A stretch of DNA of 64,000 nucleotides from Allolobophora icterica (taxonomy: Eukaryota > Annelida > Clitellata > Crassiclitellata > Lumbricidae): NCBI GenBank assembly GCA_963556255.1, contig OY744605.1, positions 41,607,384-41,671,383 of the forward strand. The letters run 5' to 3'. This document shows, in pieces, positions 61,360-64,000 of this stretch (within the stretch, counting starts at the first letter, position 1; every line of letters begins with the position of its first letter). The position numbers and the translations under genes were made by a program. Below the pieces are notes generated by a model, which worked only from the letters and a program-made list of their open reading frames with translations, did not search any database and was not told the origin of the DNA.

Positions 61360-61885
61360 ACAGTACTTGCTATGGCGCCACTCAACCTGTGCTCAGCAGC
61401 GCCTTGCACAATAGAATACTTAGGTAAGGCCGCACGACAGGTAGGCCTACGTCTTAAGGTGATTGCAAAATGTATACGGTGGGAGTCCATGGACCGGATA
61501 ACCAGCGACAATAAGTTCCATGCGCTAGGTCCGGCCTAACCGTCCCGGCAACAGAGTCGCCACGGGTGGCTGAATGCAAGCGGCTGTTGCTGCAACGAAT
61601 GCACAGTTCAGGCAGGTAACCATGTCTGCACCTGGTTACCTGATTTTGACGTTTGACGTGTTACATAATACTGCTATTATGGACCACGTCAAACATCAAG
61701 ACGCACAGTTTATATATTAGGCGTTTGTCAGTTGGTAGCCAATGCAGTTCCCTCAACAGCGGCGTGGCATGAGCCGAAATGGGTTCTGATAAAATCAGAC
61801 GAGCAGCGCTGTTCTGGACACGTTGCAGACGCCGACGAACCCCTTCACTGCAGTTCGCGAACAGCGCGTTACAATAGTCCAAGCG
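61360..61885 (-). pseudogene. CR1-like RT C-terminal fragment, minus strand
   Basis: The minus frame 61882-61661 reads LDYCN-type MDYCNALFANCSEGVRRR, LQRVQNSAARLI and LLRELHWLPTDKRL, all standard CR1/L2 C-terminal motifs. The 3' part down to 61360 matches the end at 40520-40762 and also passes into an ATC/GAT array. Stops between the two parts show it is dead. Confidence 0.85.
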
Positions 61886-61959
61886 CGAAGTTACTTAAAC
61901 ACATGCATGTATGTGCGTATCTATGTATCTACGTATGTATGAATGTATGTATGTATATA

Positions 61960-62110
61960 TAATTACAATAATAATAATAATCTTTGCTTTATTTCAGCGC
62001 CTGCTAACCGCTCTGCGCTGTACACTGAACATAGCCTACATATAGTAGAAACGGCAGCCACGCAGGGCGCCTTACATACATGTATACAGTAGAAGCACAT
62101 GATAACAGCT
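61960..62110 (-). mobile_element. LINE 3' fragment with AAT tail
   Basis: The plus strand reads AATAATAATAATCTTTGC then CAGCGCCTGCTAACC and GCGCTGTACACTG, antisense of a TGTACAGCGC-type LINE end. Confidence 0.5.
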
Positions 62111-62299
62111 TTACAGGAGTCGAATATAACTGTTTATACGGCAGCCACCAGGGCGCCAATCACGTCCTACTATTCATTTAACCACCGCCGCCATCTAGCG
62201 AGTGGAAGGCTGAATAAACCTTACGGGGTCTACGGGGTTCGATCTTGGTCACTACTGCTCTTCACGCCAGTGTGTTATCCATTACTTTACGGGCCCCGT

Positions 62300-62500
62300 T
62301 TTTTATGTATGTATGCATCTACGCATGTTTGTATGTATTTATGTATGCATGCATGTATTTAGGCCTATCTGCGCATATGTATGCATGTATGTATGTATGT
62401 ATGTATGTATGCATGTATATATGTATGCATGTATGTGTTATGTAAGTACGTATGTATTATGTGCATAGGTAGGTACGTATGTAAGGAAGATGATCGAACG
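62300..62500. repeat. TGTA/TGCA microsatellite
   Basis: Degenerate ATGTATGC units. Confidence 0.85.
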
Positions 62501-62554
62501 GATGTGTGAATGTTCGGAAAAAAGAATGGAATGACGAATGGAGTTTAAAGGAAC

Positions 62555-62735
62555 GACAGATTATTATTATTATTCGTTTATTATCGACTCACATTGACAA
62601 ACCGCAATATGTTACAAATACATTAGTGATGCTAAGTAATAGTAATGTAATGGTGGAGGATTTAGGAGAGGCTGGAAACTTAACAAGTATTGAAAATGTT
62701 AAAGTTTTGGATAAATTAAAGTAAAGAAAGAGTTA
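62555..62735 (-). mobile_element. LINE 3' fragment with AAT tail
   Basis: TTATTATTATTATTCGTTTATT on the plus strand is the antisense of AATAAACGAATAATAA, similar to the ends at 25575 and 32064. Confidence 0.4.
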
Positions 62736-64000
62736 TTTTTATGTGGCATACAGAACTCTTGGGACAAAATTGGAATCGTCCTTGGGGGGGGAGGGTAAAG
62801 TCATGCGGTCGAGGACGGAAATTGTACTGTCTACTGTACTGATTGATGGGTATAAGGCAATAAGCGGTTCTTACAGTACGAAAGATGGTAAGGTGAGGGG
62901 TACTGTAGAGGGGTATCGGGTGACTGAGTCTGTGGTGACGACAACAGGTGGGGCGGATGGGACAGAGGGCTGGACAGATGGATGGACGGAGGGCTGGACA
63001 GAGGACTGGACAGATGGTGCAACCGCGTAATTGAACCAGATGTGTATGAAGAACTGGCGATCGAGATCGGAAGACCATTTCTCGAAACGCGCAGTTGATC
63101 AAACTCAGCGAGTGCACCGCGTAGAGTTTATATAGATCGACGGGGTTAATATTGCAGACAGTTAAGGACAAGGAGGAAGAGGAGAAGGAGGACAAGGAGG
63201 AAGAGGACGACGACGAGGAATGTCCCTAGCTCTGCGAGATACAAGGAGTGCAGTGGACCTCGTGCCATTTGCCCACTGCAGCGTATTCTGCGCGTGTCGG
63301 TCTGGAGGACTCATCGCATCGTCTGGCGTTCGTCTTCCTCCGTTCTGTCTCGTCTTTGTTTGCAGTTCGTGACGGAAGCTAAGGACGCCAGACAATGCAA
63401 CTTTCCTCGTCTAATTTCGCCACTTTGTGCGCTAATAAACTCATTGCATACGAAGACCCATTCAAGCACTTATGTGCTCACGCCTATGTTTATATGCACA
63501 CACATATACGTATTCTGTTGGTAATAAGGATATTTCTGATGCAAAGGAAGCACTTAGATGCGTGAGTGCTGATGCTTGTGTATCCTCTGGTGATGGACAT
63601 TATCGAATAATTGAAATTTGGTCATGCCTGACCTGACATGGATGATGGATCCGACTAATGCACTCGCAAAATAACTCAAAATACTGTCTAAGCTTTAAGA
63701 AACGAGTTCTCAGTGCAGAAAAAGCTAACGATGTGCTATGTCATCTCTCTTATTTGTAAGGTGCGCCATCATACACCAATCAGTATTTTGCAACTGAAGC
63801 CCATAACGCAGACAAAGTGACTGCTTACTCTATAGCAGTGTAATTTAAGTAAGCGAAAGTGTTGTGTAGTAAGCCAAAGTAAAACAGTAAAACTCTCTGG
63901 CTTACAGCAAAACACTTTGGCTTATTGCAAACCATTTTGGTTGCAAGAACATTTTCGTTGGAATATCGTAAGGCAAAGTACAATACCCTTAATCTATATC
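62736..64000. other. Right end of the window, no gene recognised
   Basis: A GGAC/TGGA-rich patch (62940-63020) and a GGA-rich patch (63165-63220) are the only structures. The open frames overlap these patches and show no known motif. Confidence 0.45.

Noticed and set aside
62237..62250. GGGGTTCGATC resembling a tRNA B box
   Set aside because: No A box or cloverleaf could be drawn at the right distance.
62716..63195. 159-codon minus frame
   Set aside because: It overlaps TGGA/GGAC-rich sequence, and other frames are equally open.

Overview
The window is 64 kb of an animal nuclear genome. The evidence is one spliced ciliary gene, RIBC2, with canonical GT-AG introns, many CR1/L2-like, RTE-like and RLE-type retrotransposon remnants, at least eight hAT-like DNA transposons with readable 8-bp target-site duplications (TSDs), and abundant microsatellites. 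Composition and repeat content suggest a marine invertebrate or other non-mammalian animal, but I cannot name the species. Nothing bacterial, viral or CRISPR-like is present.

Layout. 1-3.7 kb: a well-preserved non-LTR retrotransposon with APE endonuclease and reverse transcriptase (RT), open to the left edge, ending in a TTTGA tail and a TGTA microsatellite. 3.7-21 kb: gene-poor repeat terrain with LINE 3' fragments, two hAT elements (4984-6282 and 19132-20046), a CR1-like RT pseudogene split by nested hATs (8656-9985), RTE-like and CR1-like pseudogenes (15.2-17.3 kb), long AATAT and GATA arrays, a degenerate repeat carrying RFX X-box-like palindromes (18375-18720), and a tRNA-derived SINE. 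21.25-31.76 kb: RIBC2 on the minus strand. Its five coding exons join in phase to a complete 379-residue protein. Intron 3 holds an RLE-type retrotransposon fragment between two AAT arrays.

28197-42751 and 42952-about 59715 are two diverged copies of the same region, abutting a run of exactly 200 N. Only exon 1 of RIBC2 is repeated. I read this as two haplotypes placed end to end by the assembler rather than a real tandem duplication. The pair serves as a natural comparison: it shows several presence/absence transposon insertions, including a 2.9-kb hAT-like element with two further transposons inside it, and repeated 6-bp differences in which one copy has TA and the other TAGGCCTA. That octamer occurs about 19 times in the window against roughly one expected from base composition, and is the most unusual signal here.

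59.7-64 kb: microsatellites, a large TA/GA inverted repeat, another CR1-like 3' fragment, and sequence in which I see no gene. The only confident host gene is RIBC2, a ciliary doublet-microtubule inner protein; almost everything else is mobile DNA and its derivatives.
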